DNA of 16,660 nucleotides from Promethearchaeota archaeon (GCA_030605085.1 JAUWBH010000142.1:1-16660); one strand, 5' to 3'; positions 6,825 through 14,693 are shown, counted from the stretch's first letter. Program-made: numbers and translations. Notes: a model not told the origin generated them from the letters alone.

Positions 6825-7790
6825 TCATTCCGAATTGGTTTGAGCAACACTAATTGTCTCCATTGCAGCTTGAAATTTACTGAGCAATAAAGTCGCAATT
6901 AATAATATTATGACTGAAATTATGAATAGATAATAATTATTGAAACTTTGACGAAAAACAAATATTCCTGCGATGATTGGAATTATAAGCGCGAAAGAAT
7001 TTAGAATTGGAAACATTAAAACTGCTTTTCCTTTCTGAAAAGCACTTTGGTAAAAAACTACGCTAATAACATTACAAAACACCATCCCCCAAAAACCTAT
7101 AAAAACCCATAAATGACTATAATCGAACCAAAACACTCCAAAAAGGACTTCCGCCCATCCAAAAGGAGATAGTAGATTTATTTCGGCGTCAATAAAGGCT
7201 TGAACAAGGATGTTTGTAAAGATGCCCCCCAAAGCGAATAAAATTCCTCCTGTAAACATTATAAAAAGACCTTCTAATTGCGTTCCTCTTTTATGTTTTG
7301 ATATCAAAAAGCATAAACAGGATATCGAAATAGAAATTACTAAGAAAATGAGAAAGGGTATTACGAACTGATGTAAATCAAATCTGACCTCCGTAATTCC
7401 TGCAAACATTATTAAGATGGGGGCTATGATTAACATTCCAATCGAAATATATTCAAATAAAGATATTCTTTCTCCTAATATACGATTGGCAGCTATAACA
7501 AAAACAATTAAGCCAACGCTCATGATTGGTTGTACTGCAAGAATTCCAATCGTTCCTAACGCAAAAATATAAGGAACCCAACCAATTATCCCCAAGAAAA
7601 AGCCTAAAATCCACATTTTATTTTTAAAAAATTTTCTAAAGGATTTTAATACGCTCACAATACCTTCTTCAAATTTTATTTCTGGACATTCAATTAGTCC
7701 TTTTTTTTGAAAAACGATGGCTAAATTAAAGCAAAAGGTAGCAATTAAAGCTAAAAATATACCCATAATTACAGTTAAAATGTCAATCAT
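6825..7790 (-). CDS. DMT superfamily (EamA/NIPA-like) membrane transporter
   Basis: A 321-residue integral membrane protein with about ten hydrophobic helices in two repeated halves, the usual drug/metabolite transporter layout. The first helix, LALIATFCFNLAIVFQKKGL, and the stretch GILAVQPIMSVGLIVFVIAANRILGERIS (about 82-110), with helix 4 followed by a conserved G-E turn, are typical of EamA-type and NIPA-type proteins. The second half repeats this as KGKAVLMFPILNSFALIIPIIAG, ending in FRQSF. Likely a permease for a small metabolite or a divalent cation such as Mg2+ (NIPA branch); sequence alone does not decide. It is divergent from the nucleotidyltransferase gene. The shared region contains a copy of a promoter found again at 14694. 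Confidence 0.85.
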   Translation of the reverse strand: MIDILTVIMGIFLALIATFCFNLAIVFQKKGLIECPEIKFEEGIVSVLKSFRKFFKNKMWILGFFLGIIGWVPYIFALGTIGILAVQPIMSVGLIVFVIAANRILGERISLFEYISIGMLIIAPILIMFAGITEVRFDLHQFVIPFLIFLVISISISCLCFLISKHKRGTQLEGLFIMFTGGILFALGGIFTNILVQAFIDAEINLLSPFGWAEVLFGVFWFDYSHLWVFIGFWGMVFCNVISVVFYQSAFQKGKAVLMFPILNSFALIIPIIAGIFVFRQSFNNYYLFIISVIILLIATLLLSKFQAAMETISVAQTNSE

Positions 7791-7810
7791 GATTGTTTAT
7801 TTGAAATTAC

Positions 7811-7853
7811 GATTGCAAATAATTTTTTATATTCGGTTATCAATAATAATATT
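7811..7853 (+). repeat. 43-bp promoter repeat, copy 1
   Basis: This stretch is identical at 40 of 43 positions to 14694-14736, which directly precedes the ATG of the beta-helix protein gene. It contains the TATA-like TTTTTATA (7824-7831). The base after the repeat starts a GTG here, where the other copy has ATG. Confidence 0.85.
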
Positions 7854-7906
7854 GTGAAAAAACAAAGAAGGCAGAATGTTTAAGCTTTTCACAAATGAAA
7901 TTACCT
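7854..7906 (+). pseudogene. Collapsed remnant of a copy of the beta-helix protein gene
   Basis: Directly after the promoter repeat, GTG replaces the ATG of the gene at 14737. Ten bases later a 15-base block (7864-7878) is identical to 15094-15108 inside that gene. Similarity then fades out over about 28 bases with one indel. In the intact gene the start and the block are 357 bases apart, so about 347 bases have been lost. From the GTG the frame stops after nine codons (TAA at 7881-7883). It is therefore a dead fragment whose promoter may now serve the nucleotidyltransferase gene that begins 75 bases after the GTG. Confidence 0.6.
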
Positions 7907-7928
7907 TTTCCCGGTTATAATAAATTTG

Positions 7929-8792
7929 ATGGAATCTAAAAATTACGATCCAATTGTAGAAAAGATATTATCAGATTTACGAGAAAGGTTCTCAGATAAT
8001 ATTATCAGCGTGTACGGTATCGGCAGTTATTTTGACGATGAGCTCCCTTCAGATTGGATTAAAAACGACCTTGACATCGTTGTAATCGTTAAATCGTTTA
8101 CAAACACTCCTAAATACGATTGGACTAATGTAAGGTACGAGAAGAAAGAGATCGACGATTGCGGGGTATGGATTGGGTTTCACACGCTCGAAGGGTTCAA
8201 CGATAAGGCTAGATTCAAGAATAAATCGTTTTCGAACTACGAGTGGAGCCTTTTAGATTTAAAACACCCGGAAAATTCAAAATTATTATACGGTCAGGAT
8301 ATCCGGGAGCAATTGCCCGATACGACTAAGATCAAATTCAATTTCGACGATATACTAGCGAGAAGTCTTTATCATCTTGATAAGAGTTTAGGAGAAGCAA
8401 TTTCAAAAAATTTAGAAGAATCGATGCGGGAATTTACTAAATCTGTCTTTAAGTTTGGATTTTATTTATGTATATATTTTGACCAAGATTTTTTCTACAC
8501 CTCAATTCGTCGAATTGCTGTTAAAATTGAAAAATTAAAAGATGACAAACTTATTAATCGTAATTTTCTTGAAATGGTTAAAAAGTCGATTATTTTTAGA
8601 AGAACAAACCATTTTAACGAAAATTTTAGAAATTTAAGAAATTCTTTTATTATATTAGCATTTTTCCTATTAGTGAAAGGAAAATTACACAGGAAATTTA
8701 ATTACGGCGAGTTAATAAAGTATTTAAAAGAATCTTTTGGAGGCTTTCGATATTTAATTCAAATGGCAGAAAATATAGAAAAAAAATTATAG
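7929..8792 (+). CDS. Nucleotidyltransferase-fold protein (MNT/KNTase-like)
   Basis: A 287-residue protein with an N-terminal polymerase-beta-type nucleotidyltransferase domain. Gly32-Ser33 in YGIGSYF and the acidic pair Asp47 and Asp49 in NDLDIVVIV form the usual GS...DxD metal and nucleotide site. A third acidic residue may lie near 76-77. After about residue 140 comes a helical domain rich in Lys, Phe and Asn (LARSLYHLDKSLGEAI onward), as in HEPN/substrate-binding domains that follow such catalytic domains. It would transfer an NMP group to a small molecule, RNA or protein; the acceptor is unknown. I chose the ATG at 7929; a TTG directly upstream would add one residue. The first half of the gene is clearly richer in G+C, with frequent TCG and GAC/GAT codons, while the second half is extremely AT-rich. 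No toxin/antitoxin partner of MNT-HEPN type is adjacent. Confidence 0.75.
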   Translation: MESKNYDPIVEKILSDLRERFSDNIISVYGIGSYFDDELPSDWIKNDLDIVVIVKSFTNTPKYDWTNVRYEKKEIDDCGVWIGFHTLEGFNDKARFKNKSFSNYEWSLLDLKHPENSKLLYGQDIREQLPDTTKIKFNFDDILARSLYHLDKSLGEAISKNLEESMREFTKSVFKFGFYLCIYFDQDFFYTSIRRIAVKIEKLKDDKLINRNFLEMVKKSIIFRRTNHFNENFRNLRNSFIILAFFLLVKGKLHRKFNYGELIKYLKESFGGFRYLIQMAENIEKKL

Positions 8793-8854
8793 CTAAATTC
8801 TTTAATCGTCTTAAAATGCGAACATATACTAGCTTTAAGTGTGTTCTTATTTTT

Positions 8855-9460
8855 TTACGATTTAATCATTTTATCAAAATCTTCCCTAAGTTGATCGCGA
8901 AAATCAGGATGGGATATGTCTATTAAGGCTTTTGCGCGCTGACGTATCGTTTTTCCACGTAAATCAGCTATACCATTTTCTGTTACTATATAATGAACAT
9001 CATTACGAGATGTTGTTACGCATGCTCCTTCATCTAATTTAGATACAATTCTTGTTATTGTTTTCTTTTTATTTGTTGAAGGGAGAGCAATAATGGATTT
9101 CCCTCCAGGAGATATACTTGACGCACGAACAAAATCAACTTGTCCGCCCACTCCAGAATATTGCTGATAACCAATAGTATCTGCAGATACTTGACCAAAT
9201 AAATCTACTTGTATAGCAGAATTAATTGATATTAAATTATTCACTTTCCCGGCAATCATAATGTTATTTGTATAATCAACTGGACGCATTTCCACATTAG
9301 GGTTATTGTCAACGAAGTTATAAAGTCGTTTTGTGCCCATTAAGAATGTAGCTATAAATTTACCAGGATTCAAGTTATTATATTTATTAGTAATAACACC
9401 TTTTTCATAAAGATCAACAACTCCATAAGAGAACATTTCAGAGTGAATCCGTTCTGTCAA
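8855..9460 (-). pseudogene. Broken CoA-transferase gene (C-terminal half only)
   Basis: This frame encodes about 200 residues equivalent to residues 235-431 of the intact CoA-transferase at 12450-13745. I count about 19 differences in 197 aligned positions, so about 90% identity. The expected catalytic Glu is present in IHSEMFS. The first roughly 234 residues are absent. Homology stops at about 9445, where the sequence joins the end of a decayed tnpB. The only possible start, a TTG at 9460, is probably fortuitous. The half lacks the N-terminal acyl-CoA hydrolase/transferase domain, so it should be inactive by itself. The remaining frame has no internal stop, so the break is recent, or the half protein has some retained use. 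Confidence 0.85.
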
Positions 9461-9837
9461 GCAGATAAAAGCGATATAGAGTGATATATTTCATCACCTT
9501 GACTTGCATCTCGAACGATGCGTTCCTTGAACTCACAGAATTCTCCCAACATCGTTTTCATCAATTGCCTTTCAACGGGAACGGGGCTCGCTACATTCTT
9601 ATTGTTATTAGATGTTTTTAACCTCTTGGTAAGATATTTTTCTGCAATATTAATCGGAGCTTGAATTTGGCGGTTAATGGTGAACCCGCAATACTTACAA
9701 ACAAAGGTCTGTGTTGTACAACTTGTAAGCTTTCCACATTTCAAGCATTTTTTAGAGGTGTTTCTTGGATTTTCGTACTCAACGAGAGTTATAGAACCGA
9801 CAAAATCGCTACCGATAAATTTTCCATCGAAAAAAAT
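9457..9837 (-). pseudogene. tnpB: TnpB (IS200/IS605-type) C-terminal remnant
   Basis: The open frame from 9837 down to the TGA at 9457 encodes the C-terminal end of a TnpB protein, the RNA-guided nuclease of IS200/IS605 elements. Visible parts are the lead VEYENPRNTSKKC, a zinc-ribbon with two CxxC pairs (CLKC and CKYC), and the RuvC-III-like segment GFTINRQIQAPINIAEKY. Full-length TnpB is about 400 residues; only about 126 remain. There is no start codon, no RuvC-I or RuvC-II part, and the expected RuvC-III Asp of the DRQ motif is Asn (INRQ). No tnpA or complete element ends are present. The remnant abuts the broken CoA-transferase, whose promoter-proximal half is missing. An element insertion followed by deletion is the simplest history. 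Confidence 0.8.
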
Positions 9838-9975
9838 TTAAATAGCTTTATATATGTGTTTGTATGTTTTTTTATTTGAACTTTAATATCGTTTCAAATA
9901 ATTTATATCGTTAATTTTTTCGATAAGAATTTACTAAGATTATTAATTAATGAAAACTTTAATGGTTGATGAGTA
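9838..9975. other. AT-rich gap before the TPR-LRR gene
   Basis: Only AT-rich DNA is seen, with no recognisable part of the tnpB N-terminus, no element end and no RNA gene. TATA-like runs such as TTTATATATG at 9847-9856 and ATTTATATCG at 9901-9910 could drive the downstream plus-strand gene. Confidence 0.35.
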
Positions 9976-11859
9976 ATGTCTGAGAAAGATATGATTATTG
10001 AAATTGAAAATTCTTTAAGAAAAGATGAATTTGAAAAAGTTTTTGAATTAACAACTCAATTACTAGAAAAATATCCTGATAATCTTTTAGCTTTTACTTA
10101 TAAGGGATCTTCTCTATATAGATTAAAAAGATATCCTGAAGCAATTGAGATATTCCACGAAATATCTACGAAAAGAATACCTGATAAACCTTTAGGTTTT
10201 CTATATTTAGCTAGATGTTATAAAGCACAAAAGATGTATTATGAAGCTAGCAAATATTTAGAGAAATCACTTGAAAAAGATCCAAAACATCTCACGTCAT
10301 TAAAGGAATTATCGCATTGTTTTATGATGATGAAGGACCATAAGAATGCCATCAAAATTCTTTTTTTTGGAGCTGAATTTTATCCAAAGGATGTTTATTT
10401 TTGGCACTGGTTAAGCTATTCATATCATGAAATTAATGATTTAACTAATGCACTTATCTGCTCTATTAAAGCAACGAAAATTTCTTATGTTACAACGAAA
10501 GCACTACGTGAAATAATAATAGATTCTTACTATAAAAATTATGAAGAAGCTATGAAGAAGCAGAAGTTAATTGCCAAAGTTTATTTTAAGAATGTATTAG
10601 GAGATTGTCTTGTTCGTAATTCTCTAGAACTAGAAGAAAGTGAAATTGATTCTATCGAAAACATCATTTTTTTCGATGTTGTAAAACAAGATCTTAAAGA
10701 ACTAAAATTAAGAAATAACAAAATTTCAGAAATTTCTGGTCTTAACGATTCTCCTGATTTAGTTTTGCTTGATTTAAGTGATAACAATATTATAAAAATC
10801 AATGGATTAAGTAATCAAATTAATCTTAAAGAACTTCACCTAGCAAATAATCAAATTAAAAAAATAGAGGGTTTGGATAATCTTAAACAACTGAAAACTC
10901 TAGATTTATCAGGAAACCAGGTTAGCAATTTAGGAGGTTTAGCTAGTTTATCAGAACTTGAACATCTAAACTTATCTAATAATAAAATTACCTCTTTGAA
11001 AGATTTAGAAAAAATTGAAGCACTGAAACACTTGGATCTTAGCAATAATAAACTATCTACATTAGATAATTTAGAAAAATTGCCCCGTCTGGAAATTCTT
11101 AATCTAAAAAGAAATCCTAATCTACCTAAGTTCTTTGATGACTACTACAAAAATTCCGAAGAAATAGCAAAAATAAGAAAATACAGTGGACTTTCCTTTG
11201 TAAAATTACTAGAAGCAAGCAAGCAAGAAATTCAAGATCGAACGAAAGAAAGGGAAGAACAAAGAGTACAAAGAGCAACGGAGATTAGAAAGAGCATTGA
11301 AAGAGATGGTTTTGAAGGAAGTGAAGTTACATCAAATTATGGTTCTATACATAAACTAAGAGAAAGATTAGACGCGTTGTTAAAGCTTAATGAATCTGGG
11401 AGCTGTCTATATTGTTGTGCTAGTTTGCCATCAAATGTTAACTTTGCTGATAAATGCGCATTAGCTTTAAATCAAGTAATTGTGGAAACAGATACCTCTC
11501 TGCCTATGAAGGCCAAGGATAGAGATAACTATACTGATAAAACAACAGGATCAATGGAGTTCACAAGAATTAGCAGTGATGCATATGCAAGAATTGGTCC
11601 TACATTAAGAACTAAAAGAGAGTACAAATCAAAATCTGGATCTCACTTTTGGAAAGAGTATTTTCCAAAATTGCAAGGAATTGTCTGTCAGGAATGTAGT
11701 GATAAATTTGTAAAAAGGGCTACCACTATACTCAAACGATTACAACGACGTAGATTTAAAGAAAAGCATTTTGCTGATCATATTCAGAAAGCGATGAAAA
11801 AATGTCATGAAGAGTATATGAAGTTATATGAATCTATGATCGCAAAGAGGGGATTCTAA
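9976..11859 (+). CDS. TPR - SDS22-type LRR - Cys-rich C-terminal domain protein
   Basis: A 627-residue soluble multidomain protein. Residues about 1-200 form TPR-like helical pairs (for example LLAFTYKGSSLYRLKRYPEAIEIF at 37-60 and GFLYLARCYKAQKMYYEASKYLEKSL at 74-99). Residues 240-371 contain six exact 22-residue leucine-rich repeats of the SDS22 type (LxxLxLxxNxIxxIxGLxxLxx), plus a seventh partial repeat and a cap ending near 390. Residues 412-445 form a charged coiled-coil-like helix. The C-terminal part has Cys477, Cys480 and Cys481, then CQEC (Cys571, Cys574), about 90 residues apart, which may bind a metal; a basic helical tail follows. I recognise no catalytic motif. SDS22-type repeats bind protein phosphatases or other partners in eukaryotes; here a scaffold or adaptor role is inferred. 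The ATG at 9976 follows a weak GGTTGATGAG. Confidence 0.88.
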   Translation: MSEKDMIIEIENSLRKDEFEKVFELTTQLLEKYPDNLLAFTYKGSSLYRLKRYPEAIEIFHEISTKRIPDKPLGFLYLARCYKAQKMYYEASKYLEKSLEKDPKHLTSLKELSHCFMMMKDHKNAIKILFFGAEFYPKDVYFWHWLSYSYHEINDLTNALICSIKATKISYVTTKALREIIIDSYYKNYEEAMKKQKLIAKVYFKNVLGDCLVRNSLELEESEIDSIENIIFFDVVKQDLKELKLRNNKISEISGLNDSPDLVLLDLSDNNIIKINGLSNQINLKELHLANNQIKKIEGLDNLKQLKTLDLSGNQVSNLGGLASLSELEHLNLSNNKITSLKDLEKIEALKHLDLSNNKLSTLDNLEKLPRLEILNLKRNPNLPKFFDDYYKNSEEIAKIRKYSGLSFVKLLEASKQEIQDRTKEREEQRVQRATEIRKSIERDGFEGSEVTSNYGSIHKLRERLDALLKLNESGSCLYCCASLPSNVNFADKCALALNQVIVETDTSLPMKAKDRDNYTDKTTGSMEFTRISSDAYARIGPTLRTKREYKSKSGSHFWKEYFPKLQGIVCQECSDKFVKRATTILKRLQRRRFKEKHFADHIQKAMKKCHEEYMKLYESMIAKRGF

Positions 11860-11980
11860 AATATATCTAACAAGTCAAAGCTTTCTCGCACGGATCGTTT
11901 ACACCTAAAAGTATCAACAAGCTTTTAGAATTTAGGGAAAAATTATTCGGTTCTTAAGTATTTCAGCTGGAGTGGCTACT
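11860..11980. other. Convergent intergenic gap
   Basis: This gap separates the ends of the TPR-LRR gene and the VOC gene. It holds short AT-rich sequence and the twice-occurring AAGCTTT block (11879-11885 and 11920-11926), but no clear terminator hairpin or gene. Confidence 0.4.
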
Positions 11981-12364
11981 CTATTCTGCAATCTGGAGTA
12001 GCACACCAAACATGTCTTTAGGATGGATAAAGATTTCTTTCCAAGAATCAAAAAGATTTCTATAGCCAAAGTAAGGGATATTATTTTCCTCAAGGAATTT
12101 TTTAGTCATTTCAATGTCGGGGGTTTGTAATGTTAGATGATGTATGCCAGCCTCCCTTTTTTTAAGAAAATTATTCAAAAAACTCTCTTTCCCGGTGGAT
12201 CTAATAATTTCTAATCTAGAAAGATCCCCCAATTGAAAAATTTCCCAATAATATTTTAAATAAGGATCTCGACCGTGGGTTTGTGGAATGGCACCGAGGA
12301 TTTTAGTAAAAAATTCTGCTGCCTTCTTGTAATTTTTTACGGCTAATGAAATTCTTAAAATCAT
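11981..12364 (-). CDS. VOC-fold (glyoxalase/methylmalonyl-CoA epimerase-like) protein
   Basis: A 127-residue protein of the vicinal oxygen chelate superfamily. Two babab units are seen: the first opens with ILRISLAVKNYKKAAEFFTKILG (2-24), the second with GIHHLTLQTPDIEMTKKFLEEN (73-94) and ends in HPKDMFGVLLQIAE (114-127). Possible metal ligands are Glu52 (LEII), His75/His76 and the C-terminal Glu127. The first ligand position, His in methylmalonyl-CoA epimerase and glyoxalase I, appears to be Arg4 or nearby, so metal binding may be altered. It lies 85 bases after the CoA-transferase gene on the same strand. An acyl-CoA epimerase or isomerase role would fit, while glyoxalase or a non-catalytic relative is equally possible. 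Confidence 0.8.
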   Translation of the reverse strand: MILRISLAVKNYKKAAEFFTKILGAIPQTHGRDPYLKYYWEIFQLGDLSRLEIIRSTGKESFLNNFLKKREAGIHHLTLQTPDIEMTKKFLEENNIPYFGYRNLFDSWKEIFIHPKDMFGVLLQIAE

Positions 12365-12449
12365 AAATGTTTCTTTTTTTCAAATTTTATAATCTTTACC
12401 ATTTGTTTTTTTCACTAATTAGTGCTTATATAGGTATTTTTGACCATTA

Positions 12450-13745
12450 TTAAGATTTAAATATTGTATTAAAATCTTCCAAAAGTTGTCTACGAAAATC
12501 AGGATGAGCAATATCGATCAAAGCTTTTGCTCGTTGATGAACTGTTTTTCCCCGTAAATCTGCTATACCATTTTCTGTCACTATATAATGAACATCGTTA
12601 CGAGATGTTGTTACGCATGCCCCTTCTTCTAATTTGGAAACGATTCTTGATAATGTTTTCTTTTTATTTGTTGAAGGGAGAGCAATAATGGATTTTCCTC
12701 CAGGAGATATACTTGATGCCCGGACAAAGTCAACTTGCCCGCCAACGCCAGAATATTGCTGATAACCAATTGTATCCGCACACACTTGACCAAATAAATC
12801 TACTTGTATAGCTGAATTGATTGAAATTAAGTTGTCTACCTTACCGGCTACCATAATATTATTTGTATAATCAACTGGATGCATTTCAACATTTGGATTA
12901 TTATCAACAAAATCATAGAGTCGTTTTGTCCCCATTAAGAAAGTAGCAATGAATTTACCAGGATTGAGGTTATTGTACTTATTAGTAATAACTCCCTTTT
13001 CATAAAGGTCAACAACTCCATCTGAGAACATTTCGGTATGAATTCCTAAATCTTTCTTTTCATGCAGAAATTTCAGTACAGCATCGGGAATTGCTCCAAT
13101 ACCTAATTGTAGATTTGCCCGATCCGGAATAAGTGAAGCAACATTTAGTCCAATTTTTTCTTCGATAGATGTTATTTTTGGTAGAGATATTTCTATTATG
13201 GATCTATCGGTCTCGACAACATAATCTATTTCAGAGATATGAATTTGTGAACCTAAAGTCCTAGGCATTTGCTTATTAACCTCTGTTATTACTATTTTTG
13301 CCGATTTTGCAGCTTGCATGGTATAATCAATCGACACCCCAAAGCTCAGAAATCCGTTTTCATCAGGAGGAGAAAGTTGAATCAACGCAATATCAACGGG
13401 TAAAATGTTGTCTCTAAAAAGTCGCGGAATTTCGGAGAAGTACATGGGGGTGTAATCTGCTCTACCTTCACTAATTGACTTTCGAGTCCCTGCTCCTGCG
13501 AATAAAGAATTATGGCGAAAATGGTTCTCCATTCCAGGGAAGCAATATTGACACTCTCCTAAAGCCACCATATGAACTATTTCTACATTTTGTAAGCGTT
13601 CTTTTTGATTTACGAGTTCATCAACTAAGACAATTGGTTCTCCAGCAGCGTGTCCAAAAACAACTCTATTTTTAGATATTATATTTGAGATAGCTTGCTC
13701 CTTTGTAGTAACTTTTCGAGCGTATTTATCTCTCCAATCTTTCAT
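12450..13745 (-). CDS. Acetyl-CoA hydrolase/CoA-transferase family (4-hydroxybutyrate CoA-transferase-like)
   Basis: A 431-residue enzyme, full length for the family I acetyl-CoA hydrolase/transferase group (4-hydroxybutyrate or butyrate:acetate CoA-transferase). The N-terminal domain (about 1-195) includes VFGHAAGEP at 29-37 and DIALIQLSPPDENGF at 118-132. The C-terminal domain carries Glu238 in GIHTEMFSDG, at the same number as the catalytic glutamate (Glu238) known from AbfT of Clostridium aminobutyricum, which forms the enzyme-CoA thioester. The glycine-rich GVGGQVDFVRAS follows at about 313-324. It exchanges CoA between a carboxylic acid and an acyl-CoA. It begins 37 bases after an alpha/beta hydrolase gene and probably shares its transcript. 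A second copy at 8855-9460 has lost its N-terminal half. The exact acid pair cannot be read here; propionate, butyrate and hydroxybutyrate are candidates. Confidence 0.9.
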   Translation of the reverse strand: MKDWRDKYARKVTTKEQAISNIISKNRVVFGHAAGEPIVLVDELVNQKERLQNVEIVHMVALGECQYCFPGMENHFRHNSLFAGAGTRKSISEGRADYTPMYFSEIPRLFRDNILPVDIALIQLSPPDENGFLSFGVSIDYTMQAAKSAKIVITEVNKQMPRTLGSQIHISEIDYVVETDRSIIEISLPKITSIEEKIGLNVASLIPDRANLQLGIGAIPDAVLKFLHEKKDLGIHTEMFSDGVVDLYEKGVITNKYNNLNPGKFIATFLMGTKRLYDFVDNNPNVEMHPVDYTNNIMVAGKVDNLISINSAIQVDLFGQVCADTIGYQQYSGVGGQVDFVRASSISPGGKSIIALPSTNKKKTLSRIVSKLEEGACVTTSRNDVHYIVTENGIADLRGKTVHQRAKALIDIAHPDFRRQLLEDFNTIFKS

Positions 13746-13782
13746 ACTAACACATTTTATACTTTTTTACTTACTATTCCTG

Positions 13783-14595
13783 CTATTTCTTCTTTAGAAA
13801 TTCTATAATTTTTTGGGTCCAGATCTCATTTTCTTGCACATTCATACCATGTCCTGTTTTTTCAAATAGTATCAATTCTGCTTGAGGGATTTTTTCAGCT
13901 AAAATTTTAGCATTCTCAACAGGTAATATTATATCTTCCGTTCCGTGTAAGATTAGTGTAGGAATTCTTATTTTTGACAGTTTATCGTATGTATCGAACG
14001 TTTCCGCATATGCCGCTTGTGCTTCAAAACCTTTAGCAGATGGAGGATGAATTGCGTAGTTCTTAACTACTTTTTCAATAATCTCGGGGTTATTTTTCCT
14101 ATATTCCTCAGGAAATAAGGAATTAGTGAGTATTCGAGCCATTTTTTCGTATTCTCCTTTTTCCATTAGTTCTAGCATTTGAGGGAATGGATTTTCCTCA
14201 AGGATGGGAGTAACAATCCCATGAGAAGGGCCACACCAAGAAGAAGTAAGAATCAACTTAGCAACTCTTTTTGGATAATTTAACACCATTTCTTGTGCGA
14301 TACACCCCCCCATTGAGAATCCTAACACATGAGCTTTCTCGATCTGTAAAACATCCATAAGTCCGATCGTGTCATCTGCCATCATTTTAGCGGAATATTT
14401 TCCATCCGGCATATCAGTTCTTCCAGCACCTCTATTGTCAAATAAAATTGTCTTGAAATGTTTGGAAAAATGTTCAACGCTGTATGGCGGCCAACTGTCT
14501 AATGAACTGCTAATGCCACGTATTAAAATGAATGGATATCCTTTTCCATAGATTTCATAATAGATATTGAGATCATTGACTTTTACTTTTGGCAA
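13783..14595 (-). CDS. Alpha/beta hydrolase
   Basis: A 270-residue alpha/beta-hydrolase fold enzyme with a complete triad: nucleophile elbow GFSMGG with Ser94, Asp221 in HGTEDIILP, and His249 in TGHGMN. The oxyanion-side segment near the N-terminus reads IRGISSS (25-31), in the place of the usual HG motif. The DNRGAGRT block (53-60) is typical for the epoxide hydrolase/lactonase/3-oxoadipate enol-lactonase branch. A helical cap lies at about 130-200. It hydrolyses an ester, lactone or thioester; substrate not determinable. The start is a TTG at 14595, giving the common MPKVKVN opening; an in-frame stop lies a few codons upstream and there is no in-frame ATG close by. It is the first gene of the likely hydrolase - CoA-transferase - VOC transcription unit. 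Confidence 0.88.
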   Translation of the reverse strand: MPKVKVNDLNIYYEIYGKGYPFILIRGISSSLDSWPPYSVEHFSKHFKTILFDNRGAGRTDMPDGKYSAKMMADDTIGLMDVLQIEKAHVLGFSMGGCIAQEMVLNYPKRVAKLILTSSWCGPSHGIVTPILEENPFPQMLELMEKGEYEKMARILTNSLFPEEYRKNNPEIIEKVVKNYAIHPPSAKGFEAQAAYAETFDTYDKLSKIRIPTLILHGTEDIILPVENAKILAEKIPQAELILFEKTGHGMNVQENEIWTQKIIEFLKKK

Positions 14596-14693
14596 TTTCT
14601 TTCTCTACAAATTAATTTTTTATATTTGTAGTTGATATTCAATTTATTTAAATCTTTATTATTGTTTTTTTATTGAGCATTAACATTACTCTT

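Noticed and set aside
7929..8792. MNT-HEPN toxin-antitoxin pair
   Set aside because: Only one gene is present, longer than a typical MNT antitoxin; no separate HEPN toxin is adjacent.
9661..9879. 72-codon plus-strand frame
   Set aside because: It is antisense to the TnpB zinc-ribbon remnant and has no domain.
9430..9980. Complete IS200/IS605 element
   Set aside because: No tnpA, no left end and no N-terminal half of tnpB were found; only the tail survives.
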